Source of the DNA: Nostocales cyanobacterium LEGE 12452
GTDB taxonomy: Bacteria > Cyanobacteriota > Cyanobacteriia > Cyanobacteriales > Nostocaceae
DNA length: 61,402 nt
Assembly: GCA_015206945.1 (NCBI GenBank)
Contig: JADEXV010000014.1
Span: 1-61,402, forward strand
Reading direction: 5' to 3'
This document shows positions 8,789 through 17,977 of this stretch, piece by piece. The number at the start of each line of letters is the position of its first letter. Position 1 is the stretch's first letter. Both the position numbers and the translations under genes were made by a program. The notes under the pieces were generated by a model. That model had not been told where the DNA came from. It saw only the letters and a list, made by a program, of their open reading frames with translations, and made no database searches.

Positions 8789-9613
8789 CTAAAAAATTAT
8801 CTGTGGATGAATCAACTGGTATCCAGCTTCTTTGAGCTTTTCATTCGATACCCAAGCATTATATGGGCGAGTATTTTTGATAGATGTATCCCATTCTACT
8901 TTGGGTAAATTATGTTTTTCAAATAGGCTATCTAGTAATTCTCGGCTGGTGAGATGTGCATCATCTACCAGATTGTAAATTCCTTGCAAACGACGGTGAC
9001 GGGCAAATTCTATCGCACCAACAATATCATCTAGATGAACCCAATTTGTGGTATACTCACCATTGCCTGGACGGGTTGTACCAGAATATCTACCAAATAT
9101 TTTCAACAGTTCTCTACCAGTTCCATAAATCCCTCCTAAGCGGAAGATACAAACATGGAGATTTTCGCTAGATGCTGATAGCAACACCTCTTCTGTTTTT
9201 CGGAGAATTTGGGCATTTAAATTAGGAGGTGCAAGCGGTGTTTCTTCATCTACCCATACACCATTCCTGTCACCATATACTGCATAACTACCTGTGTATA
9301 TTAATTGTTTGACACTCTTAATCTGTTGTAAGCACGAAACTAAAGTTTGGGCAGTTTGTAGATAAGCTTCTTCATAAACTTCGCTACTTTTTGGCCCAAC
9401 ACTCAAAAGTACAACATCTTGATTATGCAAAACTGATTTTAGACCATCTATGTCATTACCACAGGTAACTACAACTCTTTGAGCTACTGATTGTAGGGCA
9501 GGGACACGCTCAGGCGAAGTTGTGGTTACACTGACAACAAAATTCATCTCTTGCTGCCAATATTGAGCAACTTTATAACCAACATAACCACAACCAATGA
9601 TTGCAACGTTCAT
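8789..9613 (-). CDS. NAD(P)-dependent epimerase/dehydratase-like protein (SDR, YeeZ-like)
   Basis: 274 residues of the extended short-chain dehydrogenase type. The N-terminal Rossmann nucleotide site is MNVAIIGCGYVGYKVAQYW. The strand LIYTGSYAVYGDRNG supplies the Ser and Tyr of the active-site region. PPNLNAQILRKTEEVLL follows, then FRLGGIYGTGRELL. The length matches the YeeZ-type family, whose substrate is unknown. The stop is 21 bases upstream of the hydrolase-fold gene, indicating a two-gene unit. Confidence 0.85.
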   Translation of the reverse strand: MNVAIIGCGYVGYKVAQYWQQEMNFVVSVTTTSPERVPALQSVAQRVVVTCGNDIDGLKSVLHNQDVVLLSVGPKSSEVYEEAYLQTAQTLVSCLQQIKSVKQLIYTGSYAVYGDRNGVWVDEETPLAPPNLNAQILRKTEEVLLSASSENLHVCIFRLGGIYGTGRELLKIFGRYSGTTRPGNGEYTTNWVHLDDIVGAIEFARHRRLQGIYNLVDDAHLTSRELLDSLFEKHNLPKVEWDTSIKNTRPYNAWVSNEKLKEAGYQLIHPQIIF

Positions 9614-9756
9614 GACAAATTAGACACAAATAAATTAAACTACTCATTGAGACGATTTTCTCAATTAAGGGGCTGGACTTACTTAAATAAATTTAACCGT
9701 CCAGAGCTAACAGTCAATAGTTAATAGTACAGAAAATTTTACCTAATGACTAATGA

Positions 9757-10242
9757 CTATTTTGCTAATTCTTTCTCAATTGTGGCAATTAGCTCTGGTG
9801 AATTTGGCTGCACACTACTATTAAATCGAGCTACCACTTCACCTTGCTTATTAACTAAAAATTTTTCAAAGTTCCAAGCAACAGTTCCTGTTGGCTCAAC
9901 GGCTTTAGTAAGTCGCTTATAAAGTGGATGCTGCTGTGAGCCTTTGGCATGAACTTTATCAAATAGTTCAAAGGTAATACCATATTTACTAGTGCAAAAT
10001 TGCACGATTTCTTCATTGCTTCCTGGTTCCTGCGCTCCAAAATCGTTACAAGGAAACCCCAAAATACGTAAACCTGCTTCTCCATACTTTTGGTTCAACT
10101 TTTCTAACCCCTCGTATTGCGAAGTATAACCGCAGAAGGAAGCCACATTTACAATTAAGAGTACCTGACCGGTGTAGTCGTTTAATTGCTTATCTTCACC
10201 GTTGATTGTCTGGACTGCAATATCCGAAATTGTGTTATTCAT
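9757..10242 (-). CDS. glutathione peroxidase family protein
   Basis: 161 residues, typical of bacterial BtuE/GPx-like enzymes that reduce peroxides with thiols (often thioredoxin rather than glutathione). The catalytic tetrad is visible: Cys37 in NVASFCGYT, Gln71 in CNDFGAQEPG, and Trp123-Asn124 in VAWNFEKFLV. It uses Cys, not selenocysteine. Cys83 in QFCTSKYG is at the place of the resolving Cys in thioredoxin-dependent members. No signal peptide, so probably cytosolic. Heptamer repeats (AATGACT type) lie just past the stop codon at about 9720-9760. Confidence 0.95.
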   Translation of the reverse strand: MNNTISDIAVQTINGEDKQLNDYTGQVLLIVNVASFCGYTSQYEGLEKLNQKYGEAGLRILGFPCNDFGAQEPGSNEEIVQFCTSKYGITFELFDKVHAKGSQQHPLYKRLTKAVEPTGTVAWNFEKFLVNKQGEVVARFNSSVQPNSPELIATIEKELAK

Positions 10243-10953
10243 CTGAAATTTGATTGATAGGGAATATTGCCAAGTCTCCCATATTACAGGTACTGTAAAC
10301 TCGGTTTCTTTAAGGAAATTAGGTTTGTTAGCCTTGTTGTAACAATTCTATGTGAGTCATGTAGTTGCAAAACGCTGTATCTTGGATAAATAGCTCGACC
10401 AAGCTGCCATCTCAGTATAAGTTTTATAAATATGCGTTTTTATTAATACAAAATTTTAAGTGTAATTATGAATTTATATACGTTGAAAGTCACCAAGAAT
10501 TAACTCTTTGTATAAAAAAATTAACAACATCCCGAATTATCCAATTTATGATATTGGAAAATAGGTAGCTAGAAAGAATATAGTTACTTTTTTGTTGCAT
10601 CATGAATTATATTTCATCACAAAAACCGAAAAATGTATTTTATGATACAGTTTTTTGGTTTGAGTAAATAGACAATCAGTCAAATTTATAGGTTTAGGTA
10701 TAAATTTACCAAAGTGAACTCAGGAACTCGTCTCATAATTTCTGTGAAGGAATGTTTATGTTTTGATTTAGTCAGAGTTTTGAATATTAGAAAAAGTGTG
10801 TTTCCAGAAAAACAAATAACTGATACGGAGAATGAGATGATTATTTCTTAAAAGGGTTGAATCAAAGCTGAATTTGGTTAGCTTAATTAAATTATTTGAT
10901 GTTACTAAGTCTATTACTAACATCAATTACTACTTTGACAGCAGAAAAAACCA
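10243..10953. other. long intergenic region upstream of the ammonium transporters
   Basis: 711 bp between the divergent glutathione peroxidase and ammonium transporter genes. It is AT-rich. I found no credible gene; a 67-codon open stretch on the plus strand lacks coding character. It contains one perfect NtcA-type palindrome (listed separately), implying a long 5' leader of about 280-300 bases for the first transporter or an additional promoter nearer the gene. Confidence 0.6.
10635..10648 (+). promoter_or_regulatory. NtcA-type binding site, GTA-N8-TAC
   Basis: The sequence GTATTTTATGATAC matches the consensus GTA-N8-TAC exactly. NtcA is the cyanobacterial global nitrogen regulator, and class II sites lie about 22 bases before a TAN3T -10 box; a weak candidate (tagacaat) lies at about 10669-10676. 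The site is 306 bases upstream of an ammonium transporter start, the expected target. A match to a 6-base consensus can occur by chance, so context carries the weight. Confidence 0.6.
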
Positions 10954-12426
10954 ATGAATAAACGCATTCCTCCCTGGCATCGCCTACTGGCGCTAGCGAT
11001 CGCTTCAATGATATTTGCAGTTTTTGCCCCCACAATTGTACAGGCGGCAGATGCTCCCACTGTTCAATCTTTATCTGAAACAACAACAAAACTGCAAATT
11101 TCCATTGATACTATCTGGGTACTAAGCACCGGATTTTTAGTATTCTTTATGCAAACCGGTTTTGCTATGTTAGAAGCAGGTTTGAACCGCCAAAGAGATG
11201 TAGTTAACGCTTTACTAGAAAACTTTATTAACGCTGCTGTCACCATCTTGGTGTGGTGGGGAATCGGCTTTGGGCTTGCCTTTGGTACAAGTGCAGGTGG
11301 GTTAATTGGCATAGATACCTTTTTCCTCAGCCAGCTACCTGGTGCTGATGGTAGCTATACATTAGGTGCGCCAGGTTCTACAGCTGCCATCAATACCTAT
11401 ACCTTGTTCTTCTTCCAGTTTGCCTTTACTGCTACCGCTACTACGATCGCTACTGGTTCAATGGCTGGAAGAACTGACTTTATTGGTGACTTAATTTACA
11501 GCGCCATTATGGGGGCGATCGCTTACCCGATCGTTGTCCACTGGGTTTGGAACTCCGGTGGCTGGCTATCCAAATTGAGTTATCACGACTTTGCCGGTAG
11601 TTCCGTTGTCCACACCGTTGGTGGCTTGACAGCACTGGTAGGCGCATATTTACTTGGGCCGCGTCCCAATCGTCCAGCTTGGGGAACACTACCACCAGCA
11701 CACAATTTAGGGCTAGCAACTCTGGGAACGATGATTCTGTGGTTTGGCTGGTACGGATTTAACCCTGGTTCAACCCTCAGCACAGGTAATACGGGATTGA
11801 TTGGTTTAGTAACAGTTAACACCACACTGTCCGCAGGAGCCGCAGCATTATCAGCAATAATTTTTCAATATACCCGCACAGGTAAGTGGAATTTAGTTTA
11901 TTCTCTTAATGGTTCGCTTGCAGGATTAGTGGCAATCACCGCTCCTTGTGCCTACGTTGCACCTTGGGCTTCGGTTTTGATTGGGTTAACGGGGGGAATT
12001 TTGGTTACTCTGGGAGTTGATTTAATTGAGTCACTCCACATTGATGACCCAGTGGGGGCATTTGCCGTACACGGTATCAATGGCATGATGGGTACTCTCT
12101 CAGTTGGCTTCTTAGGTCAAGCAGAACTGACCCTCAACAAAAAGCCAGGGTTATTTTTGGGTGGCGGCTTTGATTTGTTAGGTATACAAATTTTAGGTGT
12201 GGTAGCGATCGCAGTTTTCACCGTCGGCTTTAGCTTTTTGATGTTTGGTGGTCTTAAAGCGCTGAGACACTTACGCGTCAATCCCGAAGCCGATCGCATT
12301 GGGATCGATGCCTACGAACATGGTGCGTCAGTATGGCCTGATGTTTATGCGATCGAGCAAGTTATTGCAGAAGAAGACAAAAATCAGACTAATACTCCAG
12401 AAGTCGGTGCCCTAGATCATGAATAG
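10954..12426 (+). CDS. amt: ammonium transporter (Amt family), first of pair
   Basis: 490-residue Amt/MEP/Rh channel for uptake of NH4+/NH3 across the plasma membrane. An N-terminal signal-like segment ends near IVQAADA (about residue 32), followed by 11 TM helices. Key residues are in place: the Phe gate in FFQFAFTATATTIATGSMAGR and GWYGFNPGS, the ammonium-site Asp in HDFAGSSVVHTVGG with the first pore His, and the second pore His in DDPVGAFAVHGINGMMGTL. The C-terminal cytoplasmic tail has GIDAYEHGA, the usual gating region that contacts PII proteins. A perfect NtcA-type site lies upstream. A second amt gene follows after 381 bases. No PII gene is adjacent. Confidence 0.97.
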   Translation: MNKRIPPWHRLLALAIASMIFAVFAPTIVQAADAPTVQSLSETTTKLQISIDTIWVLSTGFLVFFMQTGFAMLEAGLNRQRDVVNALLENFINAAVTILVWWGIGFGLAFGTSAGGLIGIDTFFLSQLPGADGSYTLGAPGSTAAINTYTLFFFQFAFTATATTIATGSMAGRTDFIGDLIYSAIMGAIAYPIVVHWVWNSGGWLSKLSYHDFAGSSVVHTVGGLTALVGAYLLGPRPNRPAWGTLPPAHNLGLATLGTMILWFGWYGFNPGSTLSTGNTGLIGLVTVNTTLSAGAAALSAIIFQYTRTGKWNLVYSLNGSLAGLVAITAPCAYVAPWASVLIGLTGGILVTLGVDLIESLHIDDPVGAFAVHGINGMMGTLSVGFLGQAELTLNKKPGLFLGGGFDLLGIQILGVVAIAVFTVGFSFLMFGGLKALRHLRVNPEADRIGIDAYEHGASVWPDVYAIEQVIAEEDKNQTNTPEVGALDHE

Positions 12427-12807
12427 AGCCAAAAATTACATTTTTCGCTGAAGAAATCCATTTTACGGTAGTTATGATGTATATTCCACAAATTCATTGC
12501 TACTTTCTAGCGGATTTTTTATTGACATTATTCAAGACAATTTTGATCAATTTATCAGCCAACTTTTTTCAAAGATTAAAGATTAAGTGAAGAAGACTTG
12601 ACTATTTCAGAAAATACATCATAAATTTCTTACGAAGAACTATAAAAAATATTTACAAATGTGCCAATAGTTTCTTAAACTCCTACTAAGGTTATTTGAG
12701 TTTCTGGTTTTTAAACAAGTGGTCTAAAGGAAAAATATCAAAAACCACTGGATCTAAGTTCGGACGGTAGTTTTTTCTGTTTAACGTGTTTTTTCCCTTT
12801 TTTAAGG
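12427..12807. other. intergenic region between the two amt genes
   Basis: 381 bp, AT-rich. I see no gene, no convincing terminator and no perfect GTA-N8-TAC; the nearest (GTAGTTATGATGTA at about 12468) lacks the second half-site. It is large enough to carry an independent promoter for the second transporter. Confidence 0.5.
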
Positions 12808-14388
12808 ATGGTTTGGAGGATGACGCTTAAATTCATGTACAAACAAAAATCGAAAACAAAAAAGAGGCATTCGTCTGCAAGAAATTACGTTATCAATTCA
12901 CAATCCAACTCTAAAGTCAAGCTATTTAATCTGATTAAGCGACTTTCTCCCAGTTGGCAAGCTTGTTTACCTATCGCTTGTTTGATTGTGTTGGGTTGGG
13001 GTTATGCCGCAGTTGCCCAAACTCCAGCTGCAGCGCCAACGACAGCAGAACTCAAAGTTGCTATTGACACCCTGTGGGTTGCGATCGCTGCTTTTTTAGT
13101 GTTCTTCATGAACGCTGGTTTTTGTATGTTAGAAACTGGCTTCTGTCGCCAAAAAAATGCTGTCAATGTTCTTTCCAAAAACTTGATTGTATTTGCTCTG
13201 TCTACCATTGCCTTTTGGTTCATCGGTTTTGCCTTAATGTTCGGTGATGGCAATGACTTCATTGGATTGAATGGGTTTTTCTTAAAAGGAGCAGATAACA
13301 GTCCCGCCACAGCAGACGCTTATAAAGGTATCTTCAGTGCTCTTAATTGGGCTGGTGTACCTTTAGCAGCTAAGTTTTTATTTCAGCTAGTGTTTGCTGG
13401 AACAGCAGCAACAATCGTTTCTGGTGCAGTAGCCGAACGGATTAAGTTTGTTGACTTCCTAATTTTCAGCCTCTTACTTGTAGGTATTGCCTATCCCATT
13501 ACCGGACATTGGATTTGGGGTGGTGGTTGGCTAGCAGACAGAGGCTTTTGGGATTTTGCCGGTTGTACAGTAGTTCACTCTGTAGGCGGGTGGGCAGCTT
13601 TGATGGGGGCAGCATTTCTTGGGCCCCGTCTTGGTAAATATCAAGGCAAGCAAGCTGTAGCAATGCCCGGTCACAACATGAGTATTGCGACGTTGGGCTG
13701 TTTGATTCTGTGGTTGGGCTGGTTTGGTTTCAACCCAGGTTCTGTAATGGCTGCCGATCCTGGTGCAATCAGTCATATTGCTCTAACCACTAACATGGCT
13801 GCTGCTGCCGGTGGAATTGCCGCCACCATCACAGCTTGGTTGTACTTAGGTAAACCAGACTTGTCAATGATTATCAATGGTATTTTGGCTGGCTTGGTTG
13901 GGATTACAGCATCTTGTGCTTACGTAGGTATCGTTAGTTCTTTAGTAATTGGCTTCATTGCTGGAGTACTGGTAGTTTTCTCTGTAACATTCTTTGACAA
14001 ACTTGGCATTGATGACCCAGTGGGAGCTACCTCGGTTCACTTAGTTTGTGGTATCTGGGGAACCCTAGCAGTTGGTCTATGGTCTGTTGGCCCTGGTGTT
14101 TTTACCTGGTATACACTTGGTCCAGAAAAAGGTTTATTTTCAGGTGGTGGCTTTGGACAGTTTGGTGTTCAGTTGCTGGGCGTTCTCTCAGTAGGTGGCT
14201 TCACTGTTTTACTCAGTAGTATTTTTTGGTTGGCACTAAAAGCGACTTTAGGTATTAGAGTATCTAAAGAAGAGGAATTAGAAGGTTTGGATATCGGCGA
14301 ACACGGTATGGAAGCCTACAGTGGATTTCTCAAAGAAGGTGATGCAACTGGATTTTCTGATGAACAAGGCTCAATTGGGAGACTTTAG
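12808..14388 (+). CDS. amt: ammonium transporter (Amt family), second of pair
   Basis: 526-residue Amt-family protein. Compared with its neighbour it has about 50 extra basic N-terminal residues ([15 protein letters not shown]) before a signal-like segment ending at YAAVAQTPA. The core shows the Phe gate ([29 protein letters not shown]), the first pore His with its Asp ([15 protein letters not shown]), the second pore His ([17 protein letters not shown]) and a [13 protein letters not shown] tail. It clearly differs from the first copy and is closer to the main bacterial AmtB type. The start is uncertain: ATGs at 12808, 12823 and 12835 are all in frame, with AAGGA or GGAGG very close to the first two. 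Confidence 0.96.
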   Translation: MVWRMTLKFMYKQKSKTKKRHSSARNYVINSQSNSKVKLFNLIKRLSPSWQACLPIACLIVLGWGYAAVAQTPAAAPTTAELKVAIDTLWVAIAAFLVFFMNAGFCMLETGFCRQKNAVNVLSKNLIVFALSTIAFWFIGFALMFGDGNDFIGLNGFFLKGADNSPATADAYKGIFSALNWAGVPLAAKFLFQLVFAGTAATIVSGAVAERIKFVDFLIFSLLLVGIAYPITGHWIWGGGWLADRGFWDFAGCTVVHSVGGWAALMGAAFLGPRLGKYQGKQAVAMPGHNMSIATLGCLILWLGWFGFNPGSVMAADPGAISHIALTTNMAAAAGGIAATITAWLYLGKPDLSMIINGILAGLVGITASCAYVGIVSSLVIGFIAGVLVVFSVTFFDKLGIDDPVGATSVHLVCGIWGTLAVGLWSVGPGVFTWYTLGPEKGLFSGGGFGQFGVQLLGVLSVGGFTVLLSSIFWLALKATLGIRVSKEEELEGLDIGEHGMEAYSGFLKEGDATGFSDEQGSIGRL

Positions 14389-14497
14389 GGAAAATATTTC
14401 TTTGGTTCATTCTCTGGCATATTCCTTAGTATCAGCTACCAATACACCATTAGTAGATTGAACTGATTCCGCAAAATTCTCTATCCAAGCACAGAGA

Positions 14498-14527
14498 AGT
14501 AGGGGGTATAAAACCTCCTACTTTTTG
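14498..14527 (+). terminator. rho-independent terminator after amt
   Basis: AGTAGGGGG, a 7-base loop TATAAAA, then CCTCCTACT and TTTTTG. This gives a 9-bp stem with one G-U pair followed by a T run. It lies 110 bases after the second amt stop and 50 bases before the next start. Confidence 0.75.
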
Positions 14528-14576
14528 CCTGATTAGTGCTTTATTTAGCGATCGCATTTTATCTTGTGAAAATTTT

Positions 14577-15032
14577 ATGGTTAAAGGCTTAAGAGTTAGT
14601 ATGCTGCTATTGGCAGTTATGGGAAATTTGGCATGGTCATTTAGTGCCAAGGCAAACTTTAACGGCAAAGTCACCGTGGAAATTGATGGCTTGAAGAATC
14701 AAGAAGGACAAGTCTGTGCCAGTATATTTGCTAACAGTAAAGGATTTCCTAGCGATGGCGATCGCGTCTTACAAAAGCAGTGTACCAAGATTACTGAAAA
14801 TCCCTTACCAATTACCTTTAATAATTTGAAAGCAGGTAGTTACGCCGTTGCTGTCTTCCACGATCAAAATAATGACCGCACTCTCAATAGCAATCTTTTT
14901 GGTATACCAAGCGAAGGTTTTGGATTTTCCAGCAACCCAGAAATTCGCGCAAGAGCGCCCAAATTTAGCGAAGCAGTATTTTTAGTAGCAGGGCCAGATA
15001 CCAATATTCAAATCCAGTTGAAATATTTTTAA
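14577..15032 (+). CDS. DUF2141 family secreted protein
   Basis: 151 residues with a signal peptide (about residues 1-26, ending near FSAKA). The mature protein is a compact beta-sandwich of the DUF2141 family. It has CASIFANSKGFPSDGD, LPITFNNLKAGSYAVAVFHD with the following QNNDRTLNSNLFGIPSEG, and GFGFSSNP, all in the characteristic order. Two Cys (CASIF and KQCTK) may pair. Family members are periplasmic or surface proteins of unknown function. The gene is separated from amt by a terminator and is probably a single transcript. Confidence 0.88.
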   Translation: MVKGLRVSMLLLAVMGNLAWSFSAKANFNGKVTVEIDGLKNQEGQVCASIFANSKGFPSDGDRVLQKQCTKITENPLPITFNNLKAGSYAVAVFHDQNNDRTLNSNLFGIPSEGFGFSSNPEIRARAPKFSEAVFLVAGPDTNIQIQLKYF

Positions 15033-15067
15033 GCTGCTAGCAGATTCAGTTTCTGTGAAACAAGAAT

Positions 15068-15101
15068 CTCCCGCTACACCGCTTGGCGGTTAGCGGGGGA
15101 G
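15068..15101. repeat. strong hairpin between convergent genes
   Basis: CTCCCGCTA, then ACCGC-TTG-GCGGT, then TAGCGGGGGAG: nested perfect arms with one bulge. It lies between the ends of the DUF2141 gene and the convergent peptidoglycan-binding gene. No T run follows, so termination activity is only a possibility. An 11-base direct repeat (TATCAATGTTG twice) follows at 15102-15125. Confidence 0.55.
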
Positions 15102-15114
15102 TATCAATGTTGTA

Positions 15115-16335
15115 TCAATGTTGTGAATCATTGTCTGAATCTTCCTCTAGACTCTGTTGCTCCGGCAAGTCACGTATTCGCATTCGATTCATCTGAGTTA
15201 AAGCATATCGTGCTGTTGCTTGCACATCGGCATCTGGGTCTTCTAGCGCATGGTGCAACATCTGACTCATTTGACCCATCATGTCATAAACGCGTGTCAG
15301 GTCACGGATTGCATTTTGCCGCACTTGTGGACTTTCATCTTGAATTGAAATTGCTAAAGCACGGTTCATTGGTTTGAGTGTGCGGATGCCAATTTCTGAC
15401 AAAGCTGCCAAAATTAAGCTACTTTCTTGAGAGTCAGCATCAATTATCAGGTCAACCAGATGCTGAGTTGCCCGCGAATCTCCCTGCTGTCCCAAATCCC
15501 AAATAGCCTTGCGCCGCTTCGTTGGGTCAGAACTGCGTAAATCTTGAATTAATTCCTCCACGATATTGAGTTTAGCGAGACGGGAAGTTTTTTCTGGTAG
15601 CAGTAATTGTGTGGAAAATGTTGGTGGTGGAGGTGTTTGGAGAATAGTGACAGTCTCCAGTAAAGGTGGTGTAATCGGTTCTTTGTTAGCTTCACTCAAA
15701 CTTTTAGGCTCTGATATTTCGGAGTTTTGGACTTGCTTTACCTTCTGAAACGACCTCAGCAGATAAAAAAGTGCGCCAGTACATCCTAGAACTCCAATGG
15801 TAAATAGTAACCACCAGACAAAACCTCTCTCGGATGCTTGGGGATTTGCAGAAGTCGGAGCAACAGAGGTAACTATTGGGGAGGTAACTTTTGGAGAAGT
15901 AATTATTGGAGAGGTGACAAACTGCTTTTTAGCCTCCATTGCTACTTGCAACTTCTCCTGAGTCGCCGGGCCAGCAATCCCATCTAATTTTAAACCCTTT
16001 ATTTTCTGGAATTTAGCTACAGCGATTTCCGTACTGGCGTTATATTGTCCATCTACCATGCCCCTGTAGTATCCCAACTGCTTTAATTGGGTTTGTAATC
16101 TCTGCACATCTGATTTTCGACTCCCATATCTCAAAACAGCCGGACTAGCAGTAACTGTCGAACTAGCTTGTGCAAGTTCTAAAATTTCAGGTGCTAGGTT
16201 AGGTGTGGCTGCACTTGAGCGATGTGGGTACAAACCCACGCAAGAAAAACAGGTAAATATCAGAATTGAGGAACGGCATAACCTCATATTGCAAGTTTCA
16301 ACCTGAACGTGCTTTTCAAATTTTCGATACCACAA
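15115..16335 (-). CDS. peptidoglycan-binding / transmembrane / HEAT-repeat protein
   Basis: 406 residues. An N-terminal hydrophobic segment (about residues 17-40, RLCRSSILIFTCFSCVGLYP) acts as signal or anchor. A PG_binding_1 domain follows (about 68-130), with YGSRKSDVQRLQTQLKQLGY and LKLDGIAGPATQEKL. After a repetitive linker (ITSPKVTSPIVTS) comes a TM helix (about 172-192, WWLLFTIGVLGCTGALFYLL) and then a cytoplasmic HEAT-repeat domain (about 260-390) with RSSDPTKRRKAIWDLGQQGD units. So one end grips the cell wall and the other offers a protein-binding solenoid in the cytoplasm. A second start (MRLCRSS, 16287) is possible. No enzymatic motif. Confidence 0.85.
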   Translation of the reverse strand: MWYRKFEKHVQVETCNMRLCRSSILIFTCFSCVGLYPHRSSAATPNLAPEILELAQASSTVTASPAVLRYGSRKSDVQRLQTQLKQLGYYRGMVDGQYNASTEIAVAKFQKIKGLKLDGIAGPATQEKLQVAMEAKKQFVTSPIITSPKVTSPIVTSVAPTSANPQASERGFVWWLLFTIGVLGCTGALFYLLRSFQKVKQVQNSEISEPKSLSEANKEPITPPLLETVTILQTPPPPTFSTQLLLPEKTSRLAKLNIVEELIQDLRSSDPTKRRKAIWDLGQQGDSRATQHLVDLIIDADSQESSLILAALSEIGIRTLKPMNRALAISIQDESPQVRQNAIRDLTRVYDMMGQMSQMLHHALEDPDADVQATARYALTQMNRMRIRDLPEQQSLEEDSDNDSQH

Positions 16336-16420
16336 TAGCTTCTAGACGACCAAATGTTAACTGTCATTTTTAATTCAGAATTGGGCATTGGGCATGGGTA
16401 ATTGGCAAAAAGGAGGCAGT

Positions 16421-16455
16421 GTTTCGACTACGCGGCAGTTGAGCGTAGTCGAAAC
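16421..16455. repeat. perfect 13-bp inverted repeat
   Basis: GTTTCGACTACGC at 16421-16433 and GCGTAGTCGAAAC at 16443-16455, with a 9-base loop. This is a common type of dispersed repeat in Nostocales. It lies between two minus-strand genes. Confidence 0.75.
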
Positions 16456-16497
16456 TCAACAACCAGGCAGAAGTTCTTTAATTTTAAATTTTAAATT

Positions 16498-16552
16498 TTG
16501 TTAGCGCAGCGTTAGCGAGTCTGCGTTCGCGCAGCGTCTCGTAGAGAGCGTC
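16498..16552. repeat. interspersed GCGCAGCGTTAGCG-type palindromic repeat
   Basis: TTAGCGCAGCGTTAGCGAG followed by TCTGCGTTCGCGCAGCGTCTCGTAGAGAG, a dispersed palindromic unit. Related pieces occur elsewhere in the window (for example near 26313-26358). It carries no gene. Confidence 0.6.
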
Positions 16553-16614
16553 ATTTTTAATTGATTTGTCCCTCATCCCCTACTTAATTACTAATTAAGA
16601 ATTATTTTAACAAA

Positions 16615-17682
16615 TTAGGGTAAAATTTCTGGTTCCGATTCTCTAACCGCTAGGCTTATGGGGTTCAATTTTTTAGCCGATGCTTCTAAAACTGGTTGCT
16701 GTATATTTGCTATCTCGCCGACAGTAACTGTGTCGTTTTGTCCTCCTAAAGTATCACGTTGGTTAATGAGATAGATGCTGATTAAAGTGAGAAATACTCC
16801 TACCCACTGCAACGGACTGAGGACTTCTGAGAGGAAAATATTGCCGAATAGTAGCGCAAAGACGGGTGTCAGAAAGGTGAGAGAACTAAGACTCGTAAGA
16901 CTGCCACTAGAGGCAAAGTAGAAGAATAACCCATAAGCGATCGCACTGCCAAATACGGTAGCATAACCCAAAGCCATGAAATCAGATCCTCCCAGATTTT
17001 CCCACTGCTGGGATTCAACAACTGATGAAACTCCCCATAGTGGCAATCCGCCCAAAATCATGTGCCATCCCGTAGCGCTTACAGGGTCAGCATATCGGCA
17101 CACAAACCGAATCAACACTGTTCCCACTGCCATAGATAGTGCTGCTAATAGCATTAACCACTCGCCACTAGCAAATAAATCTTGCCAGTTGCCGATTGTC
17201 ATATTTGCGCCTGAGTCGAAAAAATGTAAAATCCACTCATCAGGTAAGCCAATTAAACTGATGCCTGTGACTCCCAAGCCTAGCCCCAGCCATCCCCAAA
17301 AACCAATGTGTTCTTGGAATAACCACAACGACAGCAAGGCAACAGCCAAAGGTTGCGAGTCAATCATCACAGACCCTAACCCTGCACTAGTTCTGACTAA
17401 TCCCTCCGCCAAAAAGCCTTGAAACAGCGTTCCATCTACTAGGGCAAATAAGGCGATCCACAGCCATGCAGCCCAACCCTTTGGCTGGGGTTTACCCATG
17501 AATGCTGCTGCAATCAGAATTAACATCCCTGCTGGTATCAGACGGACACCTGCCATGAATAGCGGTGTGGTATGGGGTATCACTCCTTTCATGGCTACCA
17601 TTGCCGTCCCCCATAGGAAAAAGGGGGCGATTAACAACAGGGGAGCGAAGGGAAGTTGAGATGCACTGAGTTTCAGTTGCAT
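16615..17682 (-). CDS. DMT-superfamily exporter (EamA family)
   Basis: A ten-TM permease made of two EamA halves. The first half begins at LLLIAPFFLWGTAMVAMKGV and includes LFALVDGTLFQGFLAEGLVR. The second includes LSMAVGTVLIRFVCRYADPV and ends at FLSEVLSPLQWVGVFLTLISIYLINQRD. Such transporters export amino acids or small metabolites; the substrate is not predictable. A short hydrophilic tail of about 50 residues follows. I chose the Met at 17682 (MQLKLSASQ), directly before the first helix; an upstream ATG (17715) would add 11 residues. Confidence 0.88.
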   Translation of the reverse strand: MQLKLSASQLPFAPLLLIAPFFLWGTAMVAMKGVIPHTTPLFMAGVRLIPAGMLILIAAAFMGKPQPKGWAAWLWIALFALVDGTLFQGFLAEGLVRTSAGLGSVMIDSQPLAVALLSLWLFQEHIGFWGWLGLGLGVTGISLIGLPDEWILHFFDSGANMTIGNWQDLFASGEWLMLLAALSMAVGTVLIRFVCRYADPVSATGWHMILGGLPLWGVSSVVESQQWENLGGSDFMALGYATVFGSAIAYGLFFYFASSGSLTSLSSLTFLTPVFALLFGNIFLSEVLSPLQWVGVFLTLISIYLINQRDTLGGQNDTVTVGEIANIQQPVLEASAKKLNPISLAVRESEPEILP

Positions 17683-17977
17683 GGGTTTGCTGATGCCTTT
17701 GTTTAACAAGCGCAAAAATTGCTTTACCCAATTTTACCGAATTATGTAGTTTTGTGATCGCCTTTGGCGGGTGTTTTGCACCATCGCGTAGTGTCTTGGA
17801 GACGGTGAAACTCTCCAGCCTGAGCCTACAAAAGTCAAAAGAATTATATTCCAAGCTCTTGCGCCGTTTGAAATGGTATGTTTATTTACGCCATGCTGTA
17901 CTAGTGCGATCGCTTGTACCAGAAATACGCTGTAAATCAGATTTGATTTTTGAAAAAATCACCTACTCTTAAAGCTT

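Noticed and set aside
10365..10568. 67-codon open frame in the leader of the first amt gene
   Set aside because: No ribosome site, AT-driven composition and no recognisable pattern; it overlaps the region upstream of the NtcA-type site.
10696..10711. GTATAAATTTAC near the amt gene as a second NtcA site
   Set aside because: The spacer is 6 bases, not 8, so it does not fit GTA-N8-TAC.
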